Made by a program: the position numbers and the translations under genes | Source: Chitinophagaceae bacterium | GTDB lineage: Bacteria > Bacteroidota > Bacteroidia > Chitinophagales > Chitinophagaceae | Direction: 5' to 3' | NCBI GenBank assembly: GCA_022843585.1 | Contig: JALHNJ010000010.1 | Location: 62,001 to 126,000 of the forward strand | DNA: 64,000 bases | The notes under the pieces: generated by a model | Told to the model about the DNA's origin: nothing | The model's database searches: none | The model's input: only the letters and a program-made list of their open reading frames with translations | Shown: positions 1-8,949 of the stretch, piece after piece | Layout: each line of letters starts with the position of its first letter | Numbering within the stretch: position 1 is the stretch's first letter

Positions 1-36
1 CAATATGGTCGGCACTATTTCTCAACTAGCAAATGA
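1..36 (+). CDS. 3' end of an upstream gene (partial)
   Basis: An open frame runs in from the left edge and stops at TGA 34-36. Its last eleven codons read QYGRHYFSTSK. The stop overlaps the ATG of the next gene in an ATGA arrangement, the tight coupling seen elsewhere in this cluster. That makes a real upstream gene of the same glycan operon likely, but too little is visible to assign a function. Confidence 0.5.
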   Translation, partial: QYGRHYFSTSK

Positions 37-1055
37 TATACAGAAGTAAAGCTCCCTTACGAATTGGATTGGCCGGCGGCGGCACAGATGTAAGTCCGTA
101 CAGTGATATGTATGGAGGTGCTATCCTCAACGCCACCATTTCATTGTATGCAAACGCAACGATAGAACCTTTAGCGGAGAATAAAATCATCATAGAAGCA
201 TTAGATAGAAATGAAAAACAGGAGTTTGGCTGGGCTGCTGAATTGCCAATCGATGGCACTCTTGATCTGCTGAAAGGTGTTTACAATCGTATTCAAAAAG
301 ATTATGGAGTTAAGCAACAGGGCTTTCGCCTTTCCACTTTTGTAGATGCCCCTGCTGGTTCGGGTTTGGGTACTTCATCTACCCTTGTTGTAGCAATTAT
401 CGGTGCTTTTTCAGAAATGCTTCGCTTGCCATTGGGAGAATATGATATGGCACATTATGCCTATGAAATTGAAAGAAATGATTTGAAATTGGCTGGTGGG
501 CGACAAGATCAATATGCTGCTACATTTGGCGGAGTAAATTTCATGGAATTTTATGCCGATGATAAAGTGATTGTCAATCCGCTGCGTGTAAAAGAAGAAC
601 ATTTATTCGAGCTGGAGAATAATCTTGTTTTGTATTATACTTCCACCAGTCGTGAGTCAGCAGAGATCATTAAAAAACAAAGTAAGAACGTAACTGACAA
701 TAAAGAAAAATCAATTGATGCGATGCACCAGTTGAAACAGCAGGCACAACGAATGAAGGAAGCGTTGCTAAAAGGCAAGTTGAATGAAATTGGAGAGATT
801 CTGGATTACGGTTTTCAACAGAAAAGACAAATGGCCGAAGGTATCAGTAACCCGTTGATGGAAGAAATTTATGAATCGGCAAAAAAGGCTGGAGCTACCG
901 GAGGGAAAATCTCCGGTGCCGGTGGTGGTGGTTTTATGATCTTTTATTGTCCTGGTAATACAAAGTATAACGTTAAGAGTGCATTAGAAAAATTCGGCGG
1001 ACAAAGCCGGAATTATTTGTTTACAGAACATGGATTGAAAACATGGAAGATATAA
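33..1055 (+). CDS. hddA: D-glycero-alpha-D-manno-heptose 7-phosphate kinase (GHMP kinase)
   Basis: This 340-residue GHMP-superfamily kinase is expected to phosphorylate D-glycero-alpha-D-manno-heptose 7-phosphate at C1, in the cytoplasm, on the way to GDP-heptose. The N-terminal APLRIGLAGGGTDV segment (residues 7-20), the ATP-binding loop PAGSGLGTSS (107-116) and the C-terminal KISGAGGGGFM motif are typical of HddA and related fucokinase-like enzymes. The assignment is strengthened by gmhA and a fused hddC-gmhB gene directly downstream, which supply the other steps. The ATG overlaps the upstream stop, suggesting translational coupling. A generic sugar kinase cannot be excluded, but the context favours heptose. 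Confidence 0.88.
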   Translation: MIYRSKAPLRIGLAGGGTDVSPYSDMYGGAILNATISLYANATIEPLAENKIIIEALDRNEKQEFGWAAELPIDGTLDLLKGVYNRIQKDYGVKQQGFRLSTFVDAPAGSGLGTSSTLVVAIIGAFSEMLRLPLGEYDMAHYAYEIERNDLKLAGGRQDQYAATFGGVNFMEFYADDKVIVNPLRVKEEHLFELENNLVLYYTSTSRESAEIIKKQSKNVTDNKEKSIDAMHQLKQQAQRMKEALLKGKLNEIGEILDYGFQQKRQMAEGISNPLMEEIYESAKKAGATGGKISGAGGGGFMIFYCPGNTKYNVKSALEKFGGQSRNYLFTEHGLKTWKI

Positions 1056-1083
1056 TAGTGACTTGTGAATAGACAATAGTGAA
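1056..1083 (+). repeat. Degenerate intergenic repeat (GTGAATAG / ATAGTGAA type), copy 1
   Basis: The short hddA-gmhA spacer is built from variants of GTGAATAG and ATAGTGAA. Its stretch AATAGACAATAGTGAA matches, with one difference, AATAGGCAATAGTGAA on the minus strand at 29.67-29.70 kb. The two copies are the only ones I found in the window. It looks like an interspersed low-complexity repeat that inserts next to gene ends. Confidence 0.45.
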
Positions 1084-1096
1084 CAAAATCAGCAAT

Positions 1097-1675
1097 ATGG
1101 AAAAGATAAAAAATATTATTCAGGCTTCAATAGATACCAAACAACAGGTATTGCAAAATCCTGAATTGCTTGCTACGGTGGAGAAAGTAATTAATGTAAT
1201 TACTACTGCATTTAAAAATGGCAACAGAATTTATTTTTGTGGTAATGGAGGTAGTGCAGCAGATGCACAACATCTGGCGGCTGAATTTTCTGGTCGCTTT
1301 TATACTGATAGAAAAGCCTTACCTGCCGAAGCGTTGCATTGTAATACGTCTTATTTAACCGCAGTTGCTAATGATTATGGATATGATGTTGTGTATTCAA
1401 GAATGATCGATGGCATTGGCGAAAAAGGAGATGTGCTGATCGGACTTTCTACCTCCGGCAACTCCGGAAACATCATCAAAGCATTTGAAGTGGCAAAAGA
1501 AAAAGGAATCGTCACTATAGCTTTTACAGGCATTACCGGGGGGCAAATGAAATCGGTCAGCGATTATCTAATTAATATCCCTTCAGCCGATACCCCCCGC
1601 ATACAGGAGAGCCATATTACCATTGGCCATATTATTTGCCAGTTGGTGGAAGAAAAATATTTCACTAAGCAATAA
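1097..1675 (+). CDS. gmhA: Phosphoheptose isomerase (sedoheptulose 7-phosphate isomerase)
   Basis: GmhA converts sedoheptulose 7-phosphate to D-glycero-D-manno-heptose 7-phosphate, the first committed step toward nucleotide-activated heptose. The protein (192 residues from this ATG) is one SIS domain, with the YFCGNGGSAADAQHLAAEF sugar-phosphate-binding segment, LIGLSTSGNSGNIIKA, and the C-terminal QESHITIGHIICQLVE helix carrying the conserved Glu and His. The frame is open to a GTG at 1079, but that codon lies in a repeat-like spacer, so I prefer ATG 1097. The stop shares one base with the next ATG (TAATG), so the genes are coupled. Confidence 0.9.
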   Translation: MEKIKNIIQASIDTKQQVLQNPELLATVEKVINVITTAFKNGNRIYFCGNGGSAADAQHLAAEFSGRFYTDRKALPAEALHCNTSYLTAVANDYGYDVVYSRMIDGIGEKGDVLIGLSTSGNSGNIIKAFEVAKEKGIVTIAFTGITGGQMKSVSDYLINIPSADTPRIQESHITIGHIICQLVEEKYFTKQ

Positions 1676-2934
1676 TGATAAAAGAAGCAATAATTCTCGC
1701 AGGTGGATTAGGAACAAGATTAAAAGAGGCCGTTCCCGATTTGCCAAAGTGCATGGCTCCAGTTGCCGGAAGGCCATTTCTATTTTATGTTATTAATTAC
1801 CTCCGCAGTCAGGGTATTGAAAAATTTATTTTTTCATTAGGATACAAGAATGAAATAATTGAAGCTTACTTGAACGAACAATTTTCTACACTGAATTTTC
1901 AAAGCGTAATAGAATTGGAGCCATTGGGTACTGGTGGAGCAATTCAATTAGCCTTATCGAAAGCAACGGAAAGAAATGTAGTAATTGCCAATGGCGATAC
2001 GATCTTTAGAACCAATTTGCAGAAAGCAGTAACTTTCCACGACTTTAGTAATGCTGGCAGTACGCTATTGCTGAAGCCGATGAAAAATTTTGACCGCTAT
2101 GGAGTAGTAGAAATAAATAGTGATAATCTTGTAACTGATTTTAAAGAAAAAAAGTATTACGAGCAAGGTACTATCAACGGCGGTTTATACATACTAAATG
2201 TTAGTAATTTTTTGGCGCATCAATTCCCTGAAAAATTTTCTTTTGAAAAAGATTTCCTCGAAAGTTCAGTAAATAAATCAACTGATAAAGAGCAAAAAAT
2301 ATTTGGGCAAATACAAGATGAATATTTTATTGACATTGGCATTCCTGAAGATTTCAATAAGGCGCAAATAGAATTCGCAACAACTCCTCCAAATCTAAAG
2401 ACTATTGATAAAAGCTGGACACTTTTTATCGACCGGGATGGGGTGATCAATCATGAAAAAAAGGATGATTATATTCTTAACTGGCGGGAATTTATTTTTT
2501 ATGATGGTGCCAAAGAATCCTTTCAACAGTTTAGTCAAAAATTCGGGCAGATCATTATAGTAAGTAACCAGAGGGGAGTTGGCAGAGAATTGATGACAGA
2601 AGCCGAACTCAGGAGTATCCATCGGCACATGGAAACTCAAATTATTTCTGCCGGAGGCAGAATTGATAAAATTTATTATTGTACCAGTACCGATAATAAA
2701 CATCCAAACAGGAAACCGAATCCCGGTATGGCTTTCCAGGCAAAAGCCGATTTTCCGGCCATTGATTTAGCAAAATCATTAATGGTAGGCAATAAGCCCA
2801 GCGATATGCTTTTTGGGCGAAATGCCGGTATATTTACCGTTTTTACTGCTACTACCAATCCCGATGTGGCTTTTCCACACCCAGATATTGATTTTCGCTT
2901 TAGTTCATTGGCAGATTTTGCCAAAGCTTTATAA
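1675..2934 (+). CDS. Fused heptose-1-phosphate guanylyltransferase / heptose bisphosphatase
   Basis: Two enzymes are joined in one 419-residue chain. Residues 1-235 are a nucleotidyltransferase with LAGGLGTRL (8-16), KCMAPV, an NGD metal-binding motif (106-108) and FIDIGIPEDF (218-227), matching HddC. Residues 248-419 are a HAD phosphatase with DRDGVIN (253-259), a VSNQRGVGR segment and KPNPGM, matching GmhB. With hddA and gmhA upstream, this completes the GDP-D-glycero-alpha-D-manno-heptose pathway: GmhB removes the C7 phosphate and HddC adds GMP. In many genomes these are separate genes. The nucleotide used (GTP) is inferred from the pathway, not visible in the sequence. Confidence 0.87.
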   Translation: MIKEAIILAGGLGTRLKEAVPDLPKCMAPVAGRPFLFYVINYLRSQGIEKFIFSLGYKNEIIEAYLNEQFSTLNFQSVIELEPLGTGGAIQLALSKATERNVVIANGDTIFRTNLQKAVTFHDFSNAGSTLLLKPMKNFDRYGVVEINSDNLVTDFKEKKYYEQGTINGGLYILNVSNFLAHQFPEKFSFEKDFLESSVNKSTDKEQKIFGQIQDEYFIDIGIPEDFNKAQIEFATTPPNLKTIDKSWTLFIDRDGVINHEKKDDYILNWREFIFYDGAKESFQQFSQKFGQIIIVSNQRGVGRELMTEAELRSIHRHMETQIISAGGRIDKIYYCTSTDNKHPNRKPNPGMAFQAKADFPAIDLAKSLMVGNKPSDMLFGRNAGIFTVFTATTNPDVAFPHPDIDFRFSSLADFAKAL

Positions 2935-3018
2935 CATCTTACAAAATTTTACAACCCTTTTGACGTTAGTCACATCTGAATTAAGCTATATATTTATACA
3001 AATTCAAAAAAAATCCTG

Positions 3019-4011
3019 GTGAAAAAAATATTGACCTTTCTTTTTGTAACAACAATTACCTGGGCAGCTACTTCTTACAGCTCCTTCTCTCAAAAAATAG
3101 CCCCGGCTGATTTGAAAAAATTAAAGAAGGTAGAAGATACACTTAAGGATTACGCCTATTATCTTATTACCGATACTTTGCCGGAGGAAAGGATGGTTTC
3201 TGATAGCGTTTTCACCAAAACACTGGTAAGAGCATTGCAGGTAAAAAATTCGTTCTACTATCCTTTCGATTCAATGGTGGGTATTTCAAAAATTTATGCG
3301 CCAGATACATCCTTTAGAATTTTTACTTGGGCACTTTCTTTTGACGATCATTATTGGCGGCAAAAAGGGGCGATACAATTACGTACAGCAGATGGCTCGT
3401 TGAAGTTGCTACCGCTCCGGGATTTTTCAGAATTTACAGATAAACCGGAGGATTCTATTCGCAATCGTGGCAATTGGATTGGTGCAGTCTATTACAATAT
3501 TATTAAGACACAGCATAAAGGAAAAAATTTCTATACCCTTTTTGGTTTTGATAATAATAATGCCATGAGCAGTATGAAGTGGATGGAAGTATTAACATTC
3601 AATGAAAAGAAAGAACCTGTATTTGGTGGGCCATTTTTTAGTTATGAAAAAGATTCGATACCAAAACCTGCGAAACATCGATTTGGTATTGAATTTAAAA
3701 AAGGTGCCAGGGTGCTGGTAAATTATATTGAAGATCTGCAAATGATACTGGTTGATCATTTGGTTTCAGAAAATGATGACCCCGATAACAAGTGGACGTA
3801 TATTCCTGATGGCGACCAGGAAGGTTTTGTATGGGAAAATGGCAAATGGATGCATATAGACAAAGTCTTTACGTTTAAACTTCAGGATGGCCAGGCTCCT
3901 ATCGGCGATCCGTTGCTCGACCCGAAAGGAAAACGAAACGAGCAAAAATTACAGGAAAAAACAGATAAGAATAAGGCGAAAGAAAAGAACCAGGTGAATT
4001 ACGATAATTAG
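3019..4011 (+). CDS. Secreted protein of unknown function
   Basis: The 330-residue product starts with a Sec signal peptide (KKILTFLFVTTITWAA, then cleavage near SFSQK), so it should leave the cytoplasm. No domain was recognised. The body is rich in aromatic and charged residues, and the last 35 residues are Lys/Gln/Glu-rich and probably disordered. The start used is GTG 3019, which puts the Lys-Lys and hydrophobic stretch correctly at the N-terminus. It sits between the heptose genes and the glycan exporter on the same strand, so a role in envelope assembly is possible but unproven. Confidence 0.7.
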   Translation: MKKILTFLFVTTITWAATSYSSFSQKIAPADLKKLKKVEDTLKDYAYYLITDTLPEERMVSDSVFTKTLVRALQVKNSFYYPFDSMVGISKIYAPDTSFRIFTWALSFDDHYWRQKGAIQLRTADGSLKLLPLRDFSEFTDKPEDSIRNRGNWIGAVYYNIIKTQHKGKNFYTLFGFDNNNAMSSMKWMEVLTFNEKKEPVFGGPFFSYEKDSIPKPAKHRFGIEFKKGARVLVNYIEDLQMILVDHLVSENDDPDNKWTYIPDGDQEGFVWENGKWMHIDKVFTFKLQDGQAPIGDPLLDPKGKRNEQKLQEKTDKNKAKEKNQVNYDN

Positions 4012-4061
4012 AATAATTCTCTTCTTTTACGTTCACAACGCATTGGTTATCTTTAGGGCTA

Positions 4062-4886
4062 ATGGAGAAACCTGTAATACATATTAAGCCCCCTTCCCGT
4101 TTATCGTTGGGCTTTAAAGAATTATGGCAATACCGGGAGTTGTTCTATTTTTTTACCTGGCGGGATATTAAAGTCAAATACAAGCAAACCTATTTGGGTG
4201 TTATTTGGGCATTGCTACAGCCATTGGGCATGATGCTAATCTTTACATTTCTGTTCTCCAAAACCTGGCCAATCAATACTGGCGACATCAAGTATCCTGT
4301 TTTTGTTTTATCGGGATTAATATGCTGGAATCTTTTTAGCAGTTCTGTATCTCATGCCGGCGAAAGCATGGTTCAAAATGCGAACATTATTAAGAAAATA
4401 TATTTCCCCCGGCTTATTATTCCCTGCTCTGCTATGTTGGTGGCTCTGTTTGATTTCCTAATAGCTTTTGCCATTTTTATTATTCTGTGTTTTGTAATGC
4501 AACAACCACCCTCCTGGACAGCCATTCTATATTTTCCGGCTGGAATAGTAATGAGTTTGCTATCTGCTGCGGGTCTAGGTTTGCTGTTAGCAGCGTTGAA
4601 TGTAAAATTCAGAGACTTCCGGTATGCATTACCATTTCTGCTACAAGTATTATTTTTTGCATCGCAGGTTATTTATCCATTACAATCTGTGCAACAATCT
4701 CTTTTTAAATATTTACTGGCTATTAACCCGATGAATGCTGCCATTGAATTATTCAGAGCTCCACTCAGCAATATTTCACCGGATATGACCATTATTGCGA
4801 TTGGAACTGGCAGCAGTGTATCTCTTTTAATTATTGGATTATTGTATTTCCGTAAAACCGAAGCATACTTCGCTGATTTAGCTTAA
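4062..4886 (+). CDS. Polysaccharide ABC transporter permease (Wzm/TagG type)
   Basis: This is the membrane subunit of an ABC-2 exporter that moves lipid-linked polysaccharide (O-antigen, capsule or teichoic-acid-like polymer) across the inner membrane. The 274-residue protein opens with an amphipathic segment and the FFTWRDIKVKYKQTYLGVIWA motif typical of Wzm/KpsM/TagG. About six hydrophobic segments follow, with QVIYPLQSV and NPMNAAIELFR near the end, also characteristic. Its stop overlaps by one base the ATG of the ATPase gene, the normal arrangement for a Wzm/Wzt pair. Confidence 0.9.
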   Translation: MEKPVIHIKPPSRLSLGFKELWQYRELFYFFTWRDIKVKYKQTYLGVIWALLQPLGMMLIFTFLFSKTWPINTGDIKYPVFVLSGLICWNLFSSSVSHAGESMVQNANIIKKIYFPRLIIPCSAMLVALFDFLIAFAIFIILCFVMQQPPSWTAILYFPAGIVMSLLSAAGLGLLLAALNVKFRDFRYALPFLLQVLFFASQVIYPLQSVQQSLFKYLLAINPMNAAIELFRAPLSNISPDMTIIAIGTGSSVSLLIIGLLYFRKTEAYFADLA

Positions 4887-6142
4887 TGAGGCCAGCAATA
4901 GAAATATTAAAATTAGGTAAACAATACAAACTGACTACCAGTGCCCCTTATGTTGCATTGCGGGATGTAATCAGCGAATCGGCTAAAAACATTTTTTCGG
5001 CAAAGAAAAAAGAGCAAGATAGCTTTTGGGCATTGCAGGATATTAATTTTTCTATTGAACCCGGAGAACGGGTTGGAATAATTGGTCGCAACGGTGCAGG
5101 TAAAAGCACATTGTTAAAAATAATCAGCCGCATTACTCCACCTACTACCGGCGAGGCAATTATTCGTGGCCGGGTAGGTAGCTTATTAGAAGTAGGCACC
5201 GGCTTTCATCCTGAATTATCAGGCAGAGAAAATATTTATCTCAATGGTTCGATATTGGGATTAAAAAGAGCAGAGATCACCAAACAATTAGATGCCATTA
5301 TTGATTTTAGCGGTGTAGAAAAATTTATTGACACTCCACTGAAACATTATAGCAGTGGCATGCAGCTACGGCTTGCATTTTCTGTGGCAGCTCATCTGGA
5401 GCCTGAAATATTACTGATCGATGAAGTGCTGGCGGTTGGTGATATGGAGTTTCAGAAGAAGTGTTTGGGGAAAATGGAGGAAGTGAGTAAGAAAGATGGG
5501 AGGACGATACTTTTTGTAAGCCATAATATGGACTATATATCAGCTTTATGTAACAAAGCCATTTTACTTGATAAAGGTATAGTAGTAAAAACAAGTAATT
5601 CGAAGGAAGTAATAAGTGAATATGTAACTAATGTAATTGGCAAATCTTTTTTAACCAATGGTAGCGAAAGCCACATAGGTAATTCGGTTGTAAAATTAAC
5701 TAAAATTCAAACTGTCGATGAAAATGGTACTGCTAAAAACAATTTTAGTGTTACTGAAAAAATTGGCATAGAAATGAAGTTCCAGGTATTGCATCGGGGC
5801 CATGAATTATGGCTAGGTTATAATATTGTTAACGAACAAGGTGTAAATGTATTTGACACACACAATGTGAGTTCTCCGTTCTATAATCAGGTTTATGAGG
5901 CTGGTGAGTATAGTGCTATTGCGTGGATTCCTGAAAATCTATTTAATACTGGAAGCTATTTTATAGGATGTGCTATCTTCAATCATTTAAAGCAGGTTAT
6001 TCACTTTCATGAAAAAGACAGTTCATTTTTTTCTGTACATGATAGCTTTGATGCTCCAACAGCCAGAGGGCTTAGCCCCGGTAATTTTACAGGCATAATT
6101 CGACCACTATTGAACTGGGATGTTAAAAAAATAGACCGATGA
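4886..6142 (+). CDS. Polysaccharide ABC transporter ATPase with C-terminal Wzt-like domain
   Basis: The ATPase partner of the preceding permease. Residues about 45-245 form the nucleotide-binding domain: Walker A GRNGAGKST (67-75), signature YSSGMQ (155-160), Walker B LLIDE (176-180) and switch His 213. Residues about 265-418 make an extra beta-rich domain resembling the Wzt carbohydrate-binding domain, which in characterised O-antigen systems recognises the modified chain end before export. At 418 residues it has the length of Wzt rather than of short KpsT/TagH-type ATPases. It overlaps the methyltransferase gene by 4 bases, consistent with one functional unit. Confidence 0.9.
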   Translation: MRPAIEILKLGKQYKLTTSAPYVALRDVISESAKNIFSAKKKEQDSFWALQDINFSIEPGERVGIIGRNGAGKSTLLKIISRITPPTTGEAIIRGRVGSLLEVGTGFHPELSGRENIYLNGSILGLKRAEITKQLDAIIDFSGVEKFIDTPLKHYSSGMQLRLAFSVAAHLEPEILLIDEVLAVGDMEFQKKCLGKMEEVSKKDGRTILFVSHNMDYISALCNKAILLDKGIVVKTSNSKEVISEYVTNVIGKSFLTNGSESHIGNSVVKLTKIQTVDENGTAKNNFSVTEKIGIEMKFQVLHRGHELWLGYNIVNEQGVNVFDTHNVSSPFYNQVYEAGEYSAIAWIPENLFNTGSYFIGCAIFNHLKQVIHFHEKDSSFFSVHDSFDAPTARGLSPGNFTGIIRPLLNWDVKKIDR

Positions 6143-6960
6143 AAGAGCAATGGACAGGAGAACGATTAGAAACTTTCATTACAAATGAAAGCATGCTGGA
6201 GCATCTTCACCGCTATGCTGTTGCAATGGAATTTACAAAAGGGAAAAAGGTGCTGGATATTGCCTGCGGCGAAGGATATGGTGTACATTTACTTGCAAAA
6301 AATGCCAGTCATGTAACTGGAATTGATATTGATGAGCCGACTATTAAAGCAGCAAACAACAAATATACAGCGCCCAATATTATTTTTAAAATTGGTTCGG
6401 TGGTTAATATTCCAGCTGATGATAAGAGCTTTGAAGTGATTACTTGTTTTGAAACGATTGAACATATTAATGAACACCAGCAGCTTTTAAGCGAATTAAA
6501 AAGGGTACTTGCAACTGATGGCATATTATTTATTTCTACCCCGGAAAAATTAAACTACAGCGATATATCTGGCTATAATAACCCTTTCCATCAAAAAGAA
6601 CTTTATGGAGATGAGTTTAAAAATTTATTAACTCAATATTTCGTAAATACATCATTCTTTGGGCAAATATCATTTATTGGCTCCTTGCTTATCAATGAGC
6701 AAGCTACTGCTCTAAAAAACATATATACTGGAAATTATGAGCACATTGAACCTTCTTCCTATTTCCCGACAATGTACTGGTTTGGAATAGCATCAAACAA
6801 TACACTTCCTTCACTCAATAGCAGTATTTTTCATACTACACAAACAATTGAAAGAATAACGGATGAACAAACCAAGGCTGTACATAAAACAGTGACTTAT
6901 CGAACTGGAAATTTCATTTTATCACCCTTTAAATTCATTTATTCGCTTTTAAAGAAATGA
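6139..6960 (+). CDS. Class I SAM-dependent methyltransferase
   Basis: The 273-residue protein has a class I SAM-binding fold: motif I VLDIACGEGYG (38-48), an acidic GIDID at the end of strand 2, and CFETIEHI followed by KRVLATDGILFIST. The family is Methyltransf_11-like. Its place between the Wzt ATPase and the glycosyltransferases, overlapping both neighbours by 4 bases, suggests it methylates the glycan or its non-reducing end. Such a cap stops chain growth and marks export in ABC-dependent O-antigen systems. The substrate is inference; the fold is clear. Confidence 0.82.
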   Translation: MKEQWTGERLETFITNESMLEHLHRYAVAMEFTKGKKVLDIACGEGYGVHLLAKNASHVTGIDIDEPTIKAANNKYTAPNIIFKIGSVVNIPADDKSFEVITCFETIEHINEHQQLLSELKRVLATDGILFISTPEKLNYSDISGYNNPFHQKELYGDEFKNLLTQYFVNTSFFGQISFIGSLLINEQATALKNIYTGNYEHIEPSSYFPTMYWFGIASNNTLPSLNSSIFHTTQTIERITDEQTKAVHKTVTYRTGNFILSPFKFIYSLLKK

Positions 6961-7997
6961 AAATTCTCGGACTCATATCGTCGTTAACAGATCCAGCCTC
7001 CCGTGCCAGAATCATTCAATATAAAGATCATTTTAAAGAGTCAGGGCATACCCTAACTCCCCGTTATTTTACTCCTATAAAGGATGCAGATCCTCAAAAT
7101 TGGGCTTATCATGTAAAAAAAATAACCGGCATTAATGAATGGCGTAGTTTAAACCTATTAAAAGCTGCGGGGAGAATTCCTCTCTTATTTTCGCAATCGG
7201 GCTACGACATTATTTGGCAAAATCGATTACTTCACCCTCATCATTTTTTTTGGGAAACAAAACTGTTGAAACCAGTAGTATTTGATTTTGATGATGCAAT
7301 ATGGTTATCAGAGGGTAAAAAACAGGTTATTAAAAAAATTGAATTATCCTCTATGGTTTTTGCCGGCAATGAATACCTTGCTGAGTTTGCCAAAAAAATT
7401 AATAATAATACTCATGTAATCCCTACTACAATTAACACAAACTTACTTTATCCACAAAATATACTACAGCCACATTTTACTATAGGTTGGATTGGAACTG
7501 AAACAAACTTTGAATACCTGGAGAACATATACCAGCCTTTAAGAGATTTTCTTGGCGCCAATAAAGACTCAAGACTTATGATTGTATCATCTCATTTACC
7601 AGATTTTATTAAATTAAATACTAACCAGCTCATTTTTAAACAATGGAAAGTAGAGAAAGAGAATGAATATATAAATGAATTTTCTGTAGGCATTATGCCG
7701 CTAGCTGATACTGAGTGGACAAGAGGAAAATGCAGTTATAAGCTATTGCAATATCTTGCTTGTGGAATTCCAGCTATTGCATCGCCCATTGGTACCAATA
7801 TTAAAATTATTAAAGAAAGTAATGCAGGAATAGCGGCCTCTTCAAGCGAAGAATGGTTAGCTGCCTTGTTGAAAATAAAAAACGAAAAAAAATTAAATAA
7901 CCTCTGGGGAACAAATGGAAGAAAATTTATAGAAGAAAAATTTTGTAGTTTGAAATGGTCAGACACTATTATTAAACTCATCAAGACAGTTTCATAA
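6957..7997 (+). CDS. Glycosyltransferase, GT4-like
   Basis: This 346-residue protein has the two-domain layout of GT-B glycosyltransferases. The N-terminus is a MKILGLISSL strand-turn, and the C-terminal half has IGWIGTETNFEYL (donor-domain start), GIMPLADTEWTRGKCSYKLLQYLACGIPAIASPIG (the family's sugar-nucleotide site) and a closing helical segment. It probably adds one sugar to the exported polysaccharide on the cytoplasmic face. Donor and acceptor cannot be read from sequence. It overlaps the methyltransferase by 4 bases and ends 1 base before the next gene. Confidence 0.8.
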   Translation: MKILGLISSLTDPASRARIIQYKDHFKESGHTLTPRYFTPIKDADPQNWAYHVKKITGINEWRSLNLLKAAGRIPLLFSQSGYDIIWQNRLLHPHHFFWETKLLKPVVFDFDDAIWLSEGKKQVIKKIELSSMVFAGNEYLAEFAKKINNNTHVIPTTINTNLLYPQNILQPHFTIGWIGTETNFEYLENIYQPLRDFLGANKDSRLMIVSSHLPDFIKLNTNQLIFKQWKVEKENEYINEFSVGIMPLADTEWTRGKCSYKLLQYLACGIPAIASPIGTNIKIIKESNAGIAASSSEEWLAALLKIKNEKKLNNLWGTNGRKFIEEKFCSLKWSDTIIKLIKTVS

Positions 7998-7998
7998 A

Positions 7999-8946
7999 AT
8001 GAAGACATTTTGCACCATAATTACTGCTGACTATTTGCCATTTGCAAAAGTGCTATATGACTCATTAAAAAAAAATAACGTAGACTCCCAGCTGCAAATC
8101 TTGGTAGTTGACGACAATAATATAAAGGATTCACGGGGTCTTACCCTACATTACATTGATGCATTAACGAGTACTCCCTTTTTTAATAAAGTCAAAGACA
8201 AATATGCCCACACAGATAGTCCAAATCATTTTCGCTGGGCATTAAAGCCAATCTTTATTAATTATTTATTACAAAATGGCTTCGACAAGGTTTTATATGT
8301 TGATCCTGACCAATATTTCGTAAACAATAGTGCCTTTTTGTTCGATGAGCTCAATAGCAATAATATACTCCTTACACCACATTGGCCTGATGTAAACCCC
8401 ATTGGGAATGAAGACAGTTTATTTGCAGTATTAAGAGGCGGTTTGTTCAATGCAGGTTTTATTGGAGCTAATTCGAAGGGCATTAACGCAATGAAATGGT
8501 GGGCAGAAATGTGTCATTTTAAAATGGAGAGACGAAAAGAGCTGGGGCTATTTGATGATCAGAAATATCTGGACTTGCTACCGGTTCAGTTTTCCGGTGT
8601 GCAAATAATAAAACATCAGGGATGCAATCTTGCCTCCTGGAACATTGATGCTTGCAGAAGGGAATTGATTAATGGGGAGTTGCGTATCAACAAGGTATTT
8701 AAGCCTATATTTATTCACTTCTCTGATGATACCATAGCCAATATTCTTAATCAAAATGATAAACTTTTGCGCCCTTATCTTGAGGAGTATATAATTGCTT
8801 TACAGAGAGAAAATATTGATTTATTAAACAGGAGTAAGAATAACGATGAAAAAAAATACAACTCTTTCTTTTACTCTGTCAAACATAACCTGCGTTTACG
8901 TACTCGGGTAAAACGTTTCTTATATAAGCTTGCCGAAAAATTATAA
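7999..8946 (+). CDS. GT-A type glycosyltransferase (GT8-like / nucleotide-diphospho-sugar transferase)
   Basis: The 315-residue product starts with FCTIITADYLPFAKVLYDSL, the opening strand-helix of GT8 and related nucleotide-sugar transferases. It carries a metal-binding VDPDQYFVN motif (a DxD equivalent), then GGLFNAGFIG and a late HFSDDT segment. It should use a nucleotide-sugar and divalent metal to extend the surface glycan. The C-terminal 40 residues are basic and may hold the enzyme at the membrane. It lies in the glycan operon with 1 base to its upstream neighbour; the sugar is unknown. Confidence 0.72.
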   Translation: MKTFCTIITADYLPFAKVLYDSLKKNNVDSQLQILVVDDNNIKDSRGLTLHYIDALTSTPFFNKVKDKYAHTDSPNHFRWALKPIFINYLLQNGFDKVLYVDPDQYFVNNSAFLFDELNSNNILLTPHWPDVNPIGNEDSLFAVLRGGLFNAGFIGANSKGINAMKWWAEMCHFKMERRKELGLFDDQKYLDLLPVQFSGVQIIKHQGCNLASWNIDACRRELINGELRINKVFKPIFIHFSDDTIANILNQNDKLLRPYLEEYIIALQRENIDLLNRSKNNDEKKYNSFFYSVKHNLRLRTRVKRFLYKLAEKL

Positions 8947-8949
8947 CTT

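Noticed and set aside
1079-1096. GTG 1079 as the gmhA start
   Set aside because: The codon lies within a low-complexity repeat in the spacer; ATG 1097 gives the normal GmhA N-terminus.
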